DNA of 64,000 nt, from positions 10,176-74,175 of the forward strand of contig CALEFD010000034.1 in the NCBI GenBank assembly GCA_937876995.1, in the 5' to 3' direction. The notes beneath the pieces were generated by a model. That model searched no databases and was not told the origin of the DNA. It was given only the letters and a program-made list of their open reading frames with translations. This DNA comes from an uncultured Bacteroidales bacterium. Its GTDB lineage: Bacteria > Bacteroidota > Bacteroidia > Bacteroidales > Bacteroidaceae. A program made the position numbers and the translations under genes. Below are positions 46,771 through 54,771 of this stretch, in pieces. Within the stretch, counting starts at the first letter, position 1. Each line of letters begins with the position of its first letter.

Positions 46771-47202
46771 TTACTCTTCTTTATCTTCCAATTCCTTATT
46801 TCTGGCATCAATTCTAAAAGATGAATAGAGTTCAAACAGTGTGGCTATACAGAGGGTCACTATCCAACTGTTCTTTGCAGTCAGTGTAAGCAATAAAGAT
46901 TTTATAGTATCATTCATTGTATTGTTAAACATAAGTTTCTGATGATACTCTCCCGACAACATCAGACACCCTGTTACAACCAGCAGAATTGCCCCCAACA
47001 CCTGTTGTGAACGCAACCTTTTAAGTATCAAATCATCACCGTCATATCTATCGGACATCTGCGCCGATGCAAACAAAACAGAGCCAAACAGATACAGATA
47101 TGGAGCATATTCCCAACCTGTTATCATTACCATAGCACCAACCAGAAGAAGCACGCCCCCTATGGTCATTATTATATTAATCATCTTATTCATATTTGAC
47201 AC
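46771..47202 (-). CDS. small integral membrane protein, function unknown
   Basis: A 143-residue protein with about four hydrophobic segments: MINIIMTIGGVLLLVGAMVM, PYLYLFGSVLFASA, VLGAILLVVTGCLML and SWIVTLCIATLFELYSSFRI. A short soluble loop (DRYDGDDLILKRLRSQQ) lies between helices 2 and 3, and the C-terminus is charged (NKELEDKEE). Similar proteins are widespread in Bacteroidetes but I know no function. Its start overlaps the stop of the FtsB-like gene by one base, so a link to the cell envelope or division is possible but unproven. Confidence 0.65.
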   Translation of the reverse strand: MSNMNKMINIIMTIGGVLLLVGAMVMITGWEYAPYLYLFGSVLFASAQMSDRYDGDDLILKRLRSQQVLGAILLVVTGCLMLSGEYHQKLMFNNTMNDTIKSLLLTLTAKNSWIVTLCIATLFELYSSFRIDARNKELEDKEE

Positions 47203-47519
47203 TATCTTTCATATACGAATATATCTTCGTCCTCCTGACGCATAAAATACTTTTCTCTTGCTATATGTTCTTTCAAAAGACTGTCGTCATCAAGTTCTTG
47301 AATTAACTTTTCATCTCTTTCTATCTGTTTTTTATATGCTTCTATCTCTGTCTTCAGTTCTCTAATTTCACGTTTCTGAGTGATACGTACAAACAGATTA
47401 TTATCATCTATAAACAGTATGAACACTACAAAAAAAAGAATGGCAAGCAGTATCTTGTTATTCTTTATAAACTCCAGAATTCCATTCTTATCGGTCTTAT
47501 TATTTTCATCCATAACCAT
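47202..47519 (-). CDS. septum formation initiator (FtsB/DivIC-like) protein
   Basis: A 105-residue bitopic protein: a short N-terminal cytoplasmic part, one membrane helix (ILLAILFFVVFILFI, about 23-37), then a coiled coil (REIRELKTEIEAYKKQIERD) and the FtsB-type end DDDSLLKEHIAREKYFMRQEDEDIFVYE. This matches DivIC/FtsB, which links FtsL and FtsQ in the divisome. The start is at 47519 or 47513 (MVMDENN or MDENN). Longer in-frame versions reach into the divergent dnaX gene and are rejected. A minus-strand TATCTTCG at 47540-47547 is the likely -7 box. Confidence 0.85.
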   Translation of the reverse strand: MVMDENNKTDKNGILEFIKNNKILLAILFFVVFILFIDDNNLFVRITQKREIRELKTEIEAYKKQIERDEKLIQELDDDSLLKEHIAREKYFMRQEDEDIFVYER

Positions 47520-47539
47520 CGCACTTTTATTGTTGTTTG

Positions 47540-47598
47540 CGAAGATACAATTTTTATCACTTTTCTGAATGATAAGAGAGAAAAAATAGCTAACTTCG
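47540..47598. promoter_or_regulatory. divergent variant promoters of the ftsB-like gene and dnaX
   Basis: Two TAnnTTCG boxes face outward: TATCTTCG on the minus strand (47540-47547) and TAACTTCG on the plus strand (47591-47598). Each lies about 20-45 bp before its start codon. No clear -33 TTG for either. Confidence 0.45.
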
Positions 47599-47639
47599 CC
47601 ATAGTAATTTATGTTTGAAACAGTCAATAGCAATACACT

Positions 47640-49409
47640 ATGGATAACTATATAGTTTCTGCAAGAAAATATCGTCCGGCCACATTCCAGACAGTTGTGG
47701 GACAGGGCGCATTGACAGCAACACTGAAAAATGCTATTCAATCCGGTAAGTTGGCACATTCTTACCTGTTTTGTGGTCCTCGCGGTGTAGGTAAAACCAC
47801 TTGTGCCAGAATATTTGCAAAAACCATTAACTGCGAACATCTCACTCCAGAAGGTGAAGCATGTGGAGAGTGCGAATCATGCCGTAGCTTTAACGAAGAA
47901 CTGCGTTCATACAACGTATTTGAACTTGACGCTGCCAGCAACAATTCAGTAGATGACATCCGTTTGCTCACAGACCAAGTAAGAATACCGCCAATGAATG
48001 GCAAATATAAGGTGTATGTGATTGACGAGGTTCACATGCTTTCACAGGCTGCTTTCAACGCATTTCTAAAAACATTAGAAGAACCACCTCACTATGCCAT
48101 TTTTATATTGGCAACAACAGAAAAACATAAAATCATCCCTACTATTCTATCGCGTTGTCAGGTGTATGACTTTAACAGGATAAGCAACGAAAGTATTGTT
48201 GCTCATCTAAAGGATGTTGCAGAAAAAGAGGGTGTTCAGGCAGAAACAGAAGCATTGAGCATAATAGCAGAGAAATCTGATGGTGGTATGCGCGATGCAC
48301 TTTCAATTTTTGATCAGGTAGTAAGTTTTACACGCGGAAACGTAACATACAGCCAGACTATTGCAAATCTGAATGTACTGGATTATGAATACTATTTTAG
48401 ATTTACAGATCTATTCATAGAAAAAAAGATTCCGGAAGCTCTTCTGCTTCTCAATGAGATAATGGAAAAGGGATTTGATTGCACTCATCTTATTAGCGGA
48501 TTGATGCTCCATTTTAGAAATCTGTTAGTAAGTAAAGATGCCTGCACACTACCGTTACTCAATGTAAGCGGAACTATACGTGAACGCTATGGAAAACAGG
48601 CCGAAAAGTGCGAAGCCAAGTTCCTATACCGTGTAATGAAAATCTTTAACAACTGCGATTTGAATTACAAAGTAAGCAAGAACAGACGCCTGCTTGTGGA
48701 ATTAACCATAATTCAGGCAGCCCAGGCCATAGACGAAGACGATGAATCCAGTGGGCGTAAGCCCAAAAGATTAAAACCCATATTTCAAGCTGTTGTTCCT
48801 AATCAGGCTACGACAGCACAAACTGTGTCACCACAGGTAAACAGAGTTCAGGCGCCGGTTTCTACTCCAGCTAAGAATACCGCAAGTGGTGCTATTCCAA
48901 ACATTAACATAGAGGTAAAAGCTACACGTCAGGTAGCCAAAAAGGGACGCGATGCCATATTTGCATCTATTTACGGAAATAAAAAGCAAGAAGCCACAAA
49001 GACAGAAACTGCCAAAGCGATAGTAAATGAAAGCAAACAGATACGTCCTTTAACCGACGATCTATTACAGGTTCATTGGATGGATTATGCATCACAACTA
49101 CCAAGAGAACAGGCTCCGCTTGCCAACAGAATGGTAAACATAAAGCCGGTGGTAACATCATCGGACAGCTTTACAATAACCGTCTTTAACAAGATGGTGG
49201 AAGAAGACATTAAAGCATATCAAGACCAAATCCTTGCAGCATTAGGTACTCACTTCAATAATGCCAATCTAAAGATGAGTATTGTTATACAAGAGGCAAC
49301 AGATGCCGTTTCACGTATTCTTACACGCGCACAACGTCTTGACCAGATGAAGGAGGAATACCCTGCCCTCTCCGACCTAACCAAACGCTTAGACCTGGAA
49401 CTAAAATAA
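47640..49409 (+). CDS. dnaX: DNA polymerase III subunits gamma and tau
   Basis: A 589-residue clamp-loader ATPase. It has Walker A GPRGVGKT (46-53), a zinc module with Cys65, Cys75, Cys78 and Cys81 (ACGECESC), Walker B VIDEVHMLS, and the SRC motif ILSRCQVYDF. The lid and collar (domains II and III) extend to about residue 370. After that comes a Gln/Thr/Ala-rich linker (about 385-420) and a C-terminal domain (DLLQVHWMDYASQLPREQAP), the tau region. No programmed frameshift signal was recognised. It meets HolA (1581) in the clamp loader. The stop is 2 bp from the convergent reductase gene. Confidence 0.94.
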   Translation: MDNYIVSARKYRPATFQTVVGQGALTATLKNAIQSGKLAHSYLFCGPRGVGKTTCARIFAKTINCEHLTPEGEACGECESCRSFNEELRSYNVFELDAASNNSVDDIRLLTDQVRIPPMNGKYKVYVIDEVHMLSQAAFNAFLKTLEEPPHYAIFILATTEKHKIIPTILSRCQVYDFNRISNESIVAHLKDVAEKEGVQAETEALSIIAEKSDGGMRDALSIFDQVVSFTRGNVTYSQTIANLNVLDYEYYFRFTDLFIEKKIPEALLLLNEIMEKGFDCTHLISGLMLHFRNLLVSKDACTLPLLNVSGTIRERYGKQAEKCEAKFLYRVMKIFNNCDLNYKVSKNRRLLVELTIIQAAQAIDEDDESSGRKPKRLKPIFQAVVPNQATTAQTVSPQVNRVQAPVSTPAKNTASGAIPNINIEVKATRQVAKKGRDAIFASIYGNKKQEATKTETAKAIVNESKQIRPLTDDLLQVHWMDYASQLPREQAPLANRMVNIKPVVTSSDSFTITVFNKMVEEDIKAYQDQILAALGTHFNNANLKMSIVIQEATDAVSRILTRAQRLDQMKEEYPALSDLTKRLDLELK

Positions 49410-49411
49410 AT

Positions 49412-50230
49412 TTACCAGGGGAAAGTTTCCGGATCGTTTAGAACATTTGAACGTAGATTTTTGTTCAAAGAACTTATAGCATCCATATCTTTATTACTCA
49501 ATTCAAAAGTCATAACCTCCAGATTCTCTGCAAAATGATTTGGTTTGGCACGAGGTATAGTAATTAAATCACGCTGCACTATCCATCTCAACACAATTTG
49601 TGAAGCTGTTTTACAATATTTCTCTGCAAGCGATTGCAATAATGAATCGCCTAAAATATCTATATCGCCTTGTCCAAATGGCCCCCACGCTTCCACCTGA
49701 ATTCCTAAATTATGGTTAATGGCTATATTTTCAACTTGCGTCATGTAGGGATGTACCTCTATTTGGTTTACAGCAGGTAATATTTCTGCATATTCTAAAA
49801 GGTCATTAAGATGATGCTGATTGAAATTACTTACACCTATAGAACGTACCTTACCCTGTTTTACATACTCTTCCATAACCTGCCAGGTATGCTTAACACA
49901 ATCTTTAACAGGCCAATGTATCAGCAATAAATCCACATAATCTGAACCCAATTTCAGCAAGCTTTCATCAATAGATTTAGCAACTGTAGCAGCTCCCTCA
50001 CGCATAATGTTTGTAGCCACTTTTGTGGTAAGAAATATCTTATCTCTTGATATACCGGAATCTAATATACCCAGGCCTACTTCTGCTTCATTTTCATAAC
50101 CCTGCGCTGTATCTATATGTCGGAAACCGGCCTCTAAAGCTAAACGCACATTTTCTCTTGCTGTTTCTCCCTTTAGAGTCCATGTACCTACTCCAATCTG
50201 CGGAATCTCTATACCATTGTTTAGTTTCAT
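49412..50230 (-). CDS. aldo/keto reductase
   Basis: A 272-residue NADPH-dependent reductase. The catalytic tetrad is visible: Asp40 (RHIDTAQGYENE), Tyr45, Lys70 (FLTTKV) and His105 (LLLIHWP). IGVSNFNQHHLNDLL, NQIEVHPYM and the coenzyme-binding end IPRAKPNHFAENL confirm the family (2,5-diketo-gluconate reductase-like group). Substrates are typically small aldehydes and ketones; none can be assigned. Its minus-strand -7 box TATATTTG (50253-50260) lies within the first unit of the composite repeat. Convergent with dnaX. Confidence 0.9.
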   Translation of the reverse strand: MKLNNGIEIPQIGVGTWTLKGETARENVRLALEAGFRHIDTAQGYENEAEVGLGILDSGISRDKIFLTTKVATNIMREGAATVAKSIDESLLKLGSDYVDLLLIHWPVKDCVKHTWQVMEEYVKQGKVRSIGVSNFNQHHLNDLLEYAEILPAVNQIEVHPYMTQVENIAINHNLGIQVEAWGPFGQGDIDILGDSLLQSLAEKYCKTASQIVLRWIVQRDLITIPRAKPNHFAENLEVMTFELSNKDMDAISSLNKNLRSNVLNDPETFPW

Positions 50231-50252
50231 ATTTTTGTCTAATTTCAGTGTG

Positions 50253-50260
50253 CAAATATA
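50253..50260 (-). promoter_or_regulatory. -7 box of the aldo/keto reductase inside repeat unit A
   Basis: TATATTTG on the minus strand, 22 bp before the ATG. The same sequence recurs in the second unit A (50328-50335). No obvious -33 TTG (TTTC instead). Confidence 0.45.
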
Positions 50261-50470
50261 CGTTTAAGTGAGCGAGAAATATGAAGCTTGCTTCAATATT
50301 TTTCAAAGCGAACGCTAGTATATTATTCAAATATACGTTTAAGTGAGCGAGAAAGTTGAGCAAGCGAATGGGTGAAAATTTATTTTCACACGCAATGAGC
50401 GCAGCCAACTTCGCTAAAAGCAAATATGAAGCTTGCTTCAATATTTTTCAAAGCGAACGTTAGTATATTA
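50253..50470. repeat. composite intergenic repeat A1-B1-A2-X-B2
   Basis: Unit A (27 bp, beginning CAAATATACG) occurs identically at 50253-50279 and 50328-50354. Unit B (49 bp, beginning AAATATGAAGCTTGCTTC) occurs at 50277-50325 and 50422-50470 with a single C/T difference (50315/50460). B contains the palindromic TGAAGC-TT-GCTTCA. Between A2 and B2, a further segment folds back: AGCG plus AAGTTG (50346-50358) pairs with CAACTT plus CGCT (50406-50415), enclosing TGAAAAT-TT-ATTTTCA (50373-50388). The element fills the gap between two divergent genes. It looks like a duplicated, structured intergenic element; no transposase is present. Confidence 0.85.
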
Positions 50471-50514
50471 CCCAGCTTTCATTATCTTCGCAAAAACAAA
50501 TAAAAACGTAAATT

Positions 50515-51219
50515 ATGAAAAGACGATTTGTAACAATGGTATGTGCTGTAGCTGCTATGCTTATAATATGCCCAACCCTTTCAGCACAAGAGAGTTCAAA
50601 AGATTATATAGAGGTAATAGGAAAAGCAGAAAAGAAGGTTAAACCGGATGAAATTAAACTGCATATTGTAATAGACGAAAACGACATTGCAAAAAACAGG
50701 ACTCTCAATAATCTGGAAAAGAACATAATCAAGTCTTTGGAATCTTTGGGTATAGACGTACAGAAGAATCTCAATGTAGTTGATTTAAGCAGCAATCTAC
50801 AGAAATTTCTTTTAAAGAAAGACGATAACCAAATGAGAAAAGAGTATGACCTGAAGACAACATCGGCCAGCCAGGCTGCACAAGTAATGATAGAATTGGG
50901 TAAACTTGGAGTATCCAAAATAACCGTAAGTTCAGTAGATTGTTCAAATATTGAAGAACAGAGAAGAGAGGTTAGCATTATGGCTATAAAAGATGCAAAA
51001 GCACGTGCAACAGAACTTACAACTGCAATAGGTCAAGAAATAGGTAAGGCAATTTACATATACGAACAGGACCTTGGATATGCTCGTCCTACAGTTAGAT
51101 TGATGAAGAATGCAGCCGTAAGAGAAGAATCTGTGGAAGACGCCGCATACGTATCTAATCTGGAATTTGAAGACATCACAGTAGAAGGTCGTGTAATTGT
51201 AAGATTTGAACTTAAATAA
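50515..51219 (+). CDS. SIMPL (DUF541) domain protein, exported
   Basis: A 234-residue periplasmic protein with a signal peptide (MKRRFVTMVCAVAAMLIICP, ending LSAQ). The domain shows IEVIGKAEKKVKPDEIKLHI, the usual start of the SIMPL/DUF541 fold, and DAKARATELTTAIGQEIGKA near the end, the most conserved helix, then FEDITVEGRVIVRFELK as the last strands. SIMPL proteins form ring-shaped oligomers in some bacteria and are tied to oxidative stress in others; the role here is unknown. A TATCTTCG at 50483-50490 is a possible -7 box. It overlaps the next gene by one base. Confidence 0.85.
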   Translation: MKRRFVTMVCAVAAMLIICPTLSAQESSKDYIEVIGKAEKKVKPDEIKLHIVIDENDIAKNRTLNNLEKNIIKSLESLGIDVQKNLNVVDLSSNLQKFLLKKDDNQMRKEYDLKTTSASQAAQVMIELGKLGVSKITVSSVDCSNIEEQRREVSIMAIKDAKARATELTTAIGQEIGKAIYIYEQDLGYARPTVRLMKNAAVREESVEDAAYVSNLEFEDITVEGRVIVRFELK

Positions 51220-52037
51220 TGGTCATCACATCGGTAATAGACAATGAAAGCAGATGTAAACTTGCTGCAGAGCATGGTTTATCACTTCATATTGCCCTAA
51301 AAAATGGTATTAACATTCTATTCGATACAGGCAAAAGTGAATTGTTTGCTTCCAACTCTTCCCTTTTAGGAATTGATATTACCAATGTAGATATTGCCGT
51401 TATCAGCCACGGACACTATGATCATGGTGGTGGTTTGGGGCATTTTCTAAAGCTGAATAGCAAAGCACCGGTTTATATTCACAGCAAAGCTTTTCAACCG
51501 CACTATTCACTAAAAGAAGAGGGAATCAAATATATTGGACTGGACACATCAATACAAAACAGTCCACGTCTGATTTTTTGCAACGGCATTACAACAATCC
51601 ATCCGGAAGTGATTGTTTTTTCAGATGTTGAAAAAAAGTATCAGCAACCTTTAGGAAACAGGTTGCTGTTTGGACCACAACAAGATGAAAACGACACATT
51701 TACAGACGAACAAAATCTGATTATTACAGAGGGTAGCAACCATATTCTTATAGCAGGTTGTGCTCACAGAGGCATACTGAATATTTTAGAGAGTGCCACA
51801 AAAATAATAGGAAATCCCCCTACCCATGTATTTGCCGGAATGCATCTAATAAAGAGTGGTCTTGCTCCGGAAGAAGAAAGAGTATCAATCTGTTCATTAG
51901 CAGAACAATTAATGGAATACAAGGAGACTATGTTCTACACAATGCACTGTACCGGAATGGAACAATTCTGCACACTTAGGGAGAAGATGAACAGACAGAT
52001 AGAGTATTTATCAAGTGGAAAAATTATAGAGTTATGA
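51219..52037 (+). CDS. MBL-fold metallohydrolase (COG1237-like)
   Basis: A 272-residue cytoplasmic metallo-beta-lactamase-fold protein. Metal motif HGHYDHGGG (His64, His66, Asp68, His69). The region IIAGCAHRGILNILE (here LIAGCAHRGILNILES) carries the next ligand His and matches the GCSHSGIxNI motif of COG1237 enzymes; VFAGMHL supplies a further His. That group includes the archaeal pterin-related aminobenzene ribofuranoside phosphate synthases, but the substrate in Bacteroidetes is not known. It overlaps the upstream SIMPL gene by one base and the LOG gene by 4 bp, so the three form a compact operon. Confidence 0.87.
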   Translation: MVITSVIDNESRCKLAAEHGLSLHIALKNGINILFDTGKSELFASNSSLLGIDITNVDIAVISHGHYDHGGGLGHFLKLNSKAPVYIHSKAFQPHYSLKEEGIKYIGLDTSIQNSPRLIFCNGITTIHPEVIVFSDVEKKYQQPLGNRLLFGPQQDENDTFTDEQNLIITEGSNHILIAGCAHRGILNILESATKIIGNPPTHVFAGMHLIKSGLAPEEERVSICSLAEQLMEYKETMFYTMHCTGMEQFCTLREKMNRQIEYLSSGKIIEL

Positions 52038-52999
52038 TGACAGAAACCGATATAAAGAGGTTTGAAAAAACCTTTGATTACCTAAAACAGGTCCCATACG
52101 ACATAAGTAAAGAGACACTATACACCGCATTGGAATTATATAACGGATATGATCCCGATAATGCCGATAGTTTCAAAACCTGTTTTGACACTAAAGTATA
52201 TAACCACTATATCTCTACAGGAAAAATAGATACTATAGAGGAAGAGTCACTATCGCGTATGCTACATGATCACAGCATACACACTGCACTTAAAGGATTC
52301 TTCAAAACTCACAACAAACAGCATTGCATAGGCATTATGGGAGGTCACGCACTGCAAAGAACAGACTATATGTATAAAAAGATTGTTCTGCTAAGCAAAC
52401 GTCTTACAGAACTTGGCTTTTATATGCTTAGCGGTGGTGGTCCGGGTGCAATGGAAGCCACACATTTAGGAGCCTGGATGGCTGGATATAGCAATACCGA
52501 TGTAGAAGAGGCGCTGCAAATACTTTCGGCTGCACCATCATATAAAAACAGCAATTGGCTGGCTACAGCATTTAGTGTTATAAACAACTATCCACAAACT
52601 AAATATGTCAGTTTAGGTATTCCAACATGGCTCTACGGACATGAACCATCCACCCCATTTGCCACACATATAGCCAAATTCTTTGAAAACAGCATAAGAG
52701 AAGACAATATTCTGACTTTGGCTTTTGGTGGAATTATCTATACACCCGGCAGCGCAGGTACCATGCAAGAGATTTTTCAGGATGCAGTGCAAAACCACTA
52801 CCTCTCTTTTGGTATCTCCAGTCCAATGATTTTTATGGGTAAAGAGGCTTGGACCCAACAGATGCCTGTTTATCCGTTGCTACAAGAGCTTCAGGCCTGC
52901 AACAAATATAAGAACCTGCTACTTGCCCTATCGGACGACATTGATGAAATTATTGAAAAGCTGTTGAAGTTCAGAAATCACATAGAGGAGATAAGCTAA
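52034..52999 (+). CDS. LOG-family nucleotide-binding protein
   Basis: A 321-residue Rossmann-fold protein. HCIGIMGGHALQRTDYMYKK and LGFYMLSGGGPGAMEATHLG are typical of the lysine decarboxylase-like (LOG) fold, where GGGPGxMEA binds the phosphate. The second family motif (PGGxGTxxE) reads TPGSAGTMQE, with the first Gly pair changed but the catalytic Glu kept. LOG enzymes release free bases from nucleoside monophosphates; this longer, divergent group is uncharacterised. An N-terminal ~85-residue helical region precedes the fold. Overlaps the MBL gene by 4 bp. Confidence 0.83.
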   Translation: MMTETDIKRFEKTFDYLKQVPYDISKETLYTALELYNGYDPDNADSFKTCFDTKVYNHYISTGKIDTIEEESLSRMLHDHSIHTALKGFFKTHNKQHCIGIMGGHALQRTDYMYKKIVLLSKRLTELGFYMLSGGGPGAMEATHLGAWMAGYSNTDVEEALQILSAAPSYKNSNWLATAFSVINNYPQTKYVSLGIPTWLYGHEPSTPFATHIAKFFENSIREDNILTLAFGGIIYTPGSAGTMQEIFQDAVQNHYLSFGISSPMIFMGKEAWTQQMPVYPLLQELQACNKYKNLLLALSDDIDEIIEKLLKFRNHIEEIS

Positions 53000-53016
53000 T
53001 ATATACCATACTAATC

Positions 53017-53051
53017 TAAAAAAGTTTGGGAGAATAAATATCCTCCCAAAC
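53017..53051 (-). terminator. intrinsic terminator of the 53-kb lipoprotein gene
   Basis: A 9-bp stem GTTTGGGAG / CTCCCAAAC (53024-53032 with 53043-53051). On the minus strand it is followed by TTTTTT. It may also help end the LOG-gene transcript. Confidence 0.82.
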
Positions 53052-53073
53052 CGCATTTAAATTATACACAACA

Positions 53074-53637
53074 TTACTTGAGTTCATCTATAGTAATCAA
53101 GTAATCATCCTTATCACGGGGTTCGTGGTCAATTGAGAAACTGAACACTTTCTCTTTCGGGAATATCTTCTTGAAAGATTCAGCCAGATTTTCTGACTCC
53201 ACATCGTTTATTGTTATATCGTATAATCTGCCTTTTCTGTCTTCGTCTATTTCTCCACTTCTGTCATAAACCCTAACATCATAGGAAACCTTAAAATTAA
53301 AGTCGAACTCCTCACCCTCTTTAGGTGTATAACCATCCTTTAGAGTAACCTTGATATTGAGTTTAGCATTAGCCGGCAAACTTTTCACATTCACAACGCT
53401 GTTTTTCCATTCTACTGTTTCCATTTTATCTTTCAGCACCTTACCATGTGCATCTGTAATGGTAAACTCTACATCGGCCACTTCAAGTAAATCCAAACTT
53501 GCTGTGGATTCAAAAACAAAAGAAGCACTATCAAAACGATCATCTCTATCTGCAAAAACATCTTCACAAGAAAATAATGTGGTAGCCAAAACTGTTATTG
53601 CTACATAATTGAATAATTTTTTCATAAGTTTTTTCAT
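53074..53637 (-). CDS. lipoprotein of unknown function (paralogue of 56541-57095)
   Basis: A 187-residue lipoprotein with lipobox LFSC (Cys24 from the first Met; the second Met at 53625 may be the true start). The mature domain is rich in beta strands and acidic residues, with DLLEVADVEFTITDAHGKVL, VNVKSLPANAKLNIKVTLKD and the end PRDKDDYLITIDELK. I know no named domain. A second copy of about the same length lies at 56541-57095 on the same strand; roughly half the residues are shared, most strongly SASF-type start, SLPANA and PRDK-x-DY-x-ITIDEL. The pair flanks the DUF4380 and double-MBL genes. Upstream: a -7 box at 53701-53708 overlapping an inverted repeat. Confidence 0.7.
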   Translation of the reverse strand: MKKLMKKLFNYVAITVLATTLFSCEDVFADRDDRFDSASFVFESTASLDLLEVADVEFTITDAHGKVLKDKMETVEWKNSVVNVKSLPANAKLNIKVTLKDGYTPKEGEEFDFNFKVSYDVRVYDRSGEIDEDRKGRLYDITINDVESENLAESFKKIFPKEKVFSFSIDHEPRDKDDYLITIDELK

Positions 53638-53684
53638 TTAATAAATTTTCAAAAGTTAATAATCACAATAATTACATTTATTTC

Positions 53685-53707
53685 ATATTTGTAACCATTA
53701 CAAATAT
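53685..53707. promoter_or_regulatory. perfect inverted repeat over the lipoprotein promoter
   Basis: ATATTTGTAA (53685-53694) and TTACAAATAT (53698-53707), a perfect 10-bp inverted repeat with CCA between. It covers the minus-strand -7 box TATATTTG (53701-53708), whose -33 TTG lies at 53729-53731 (20 bp spacing). A dimeric repressor site is a natural reading. Confidence 0.55.
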
Positions 53708-53861
53708 ATAATCGTTTTTTATTTCTTGCAAGAGTTTCAATTTATAATTATCATTTTTTAACATCTATTTTTAGTATGTATATACAATTATCAAAAGGAT
53801 TACGTACTTTTACATCCATATTTATATAAATAAGGTATTATTAAACTAAATAAATATAGTA

Positions 53862-54746
53862 ATGAAAAAATTATTTGTATCTCTGCTTACAGCAGTTTCA
53901 TTGGGCGGCATTACTGCATCAGCCCAAACTATCAGCAACAGTGAAGATGGAAAATACAGCATCAGTTTAGGAGATGTTACTATGACTATCGACGCAGCCA
54001 AAGGTGGTAAAATTGTATCGTACAAATATGGCGATTCTGAAGTTTTGTCACAAACCAGAATGGCCAATTCATTTGGAAGTACATTCTGGACCAGCCCACA
54101 ATCTGAATGGAACTGGCCTCCTGTACCGGAATACGATACTAGAGCATTTAATGCTGAAATTAAAGGTAATACATTGGTATTAACAGGCGATAAATCTGCT
54201 CGTTTTGGTTATAGAATACGTAAAGAATTTACCACAGATGCAAAAGACAATGCATTTGTTATTACCTACACTATTATCAATGAATCCGGCGAAGAACGTA
54301 AAGTTGCTCCTTGGGAAATTTCAAGAGTACCTAATGGCGGTATTCTATTCTGCGATGCCAAAGAGGCTACTCCTGCCAATAATATGGAGGGTTTGCCATT
54401 TGTTGCTGAACAGAAAGCATTGTGGTATGTATTGGATGAATCAAACTCTAACCGTAAGGTAAACATAGACGGTAAAGGTTGGCTTGCTTTTTACGACAAC
54501 GGTATGCTGTTTGTAAAAAAATTCGCTGATCTTACAGCAGAAGAACCTGCACCGGCAGAGGGCGAAATTCAGATTTATGCAAATCCAGGCAAAACTTTCG
54601 TAGAGATTGAAGAACAGGGTGCATATACCACTTTAAAGGCAGGCGAAGAACTAAGCTGGACTGTACGCTGGTATCTGATTCCATCAGATCTTCCTGAAGC
54701 ACCTTCTAAGAAGCTATTAAAGAAGGCACTCTCATTAGTAAAATAG
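53862..54746 (+). CDS. DUF4380-domain exported protein
   Basis: A 294-residue protein with a signal peptide (MKKLFVSLLTAVSLGGITAS, then AQ). The mature part matches the DUF4380 pattern: DAAKGGKIVSYKYGDSEVL, FGSTFWTSPQSEWNWPPVPE, a hallmark of this family, and SRVPNGGILFC. The fold is expected to be a galactose-mutarotase-like beta-sandwich, and many members sit among carbohydrate genes. No catalytic residues can be named from sequence. It is followed 25 bp later by the double-MBL lipoprotein, apparently in one operon. A TACTTTTA at 53805-53812 is a near-consensus -7 box. Confidence 0.8.
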   Translation: MKKLFVSLLTAVSLGGITASAQTISNSEDGKYSISLGDVTMTIDAAKGGKIVSYKYGDSEVLSQTRMANSFGSTFWTSPQSEWNWPPVPEYDTRAFNAEIKGNTLVLTGDKSARFGYRIRKEFTTDAKDNAFVITYTIINESGEERKVAPWEISRVPNGGILFCDAKEATPANNMEGLPFVAEQKALWYVLDESNSNRKVNIDGKGWLAFYDNGMLFVKKFADLTAEEPAPAEGEIQIYANPGKTFVEIEEQGAYTTLKAGEELSWTVRWYLIPSDLPEAPSKKLLKKALSLVK

Positions 54747-54771
54747 AAGACCACTTAAAAATCTGAATATT

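Noticed and set aside
47520..47840. N-terminal extension of the FtsB-like protein to 212 residues
   Set aside because: The extension would run through the dnaX start and the divergent promoters, is Cys-rich and unlike the family. The start at 47519/47513 fits the size and topology.
47640..49409. Programmed frameshift in dnaX giving a short gamma subunit
   Set aside because: No slippery A-run followed by a stem was recognised at the end of domain III; not supported by reading alone.
50253..50470. CRISPR array
   Set aside because: Only two copies of each unit, units differ in length, no regular spacers and no cas genes.
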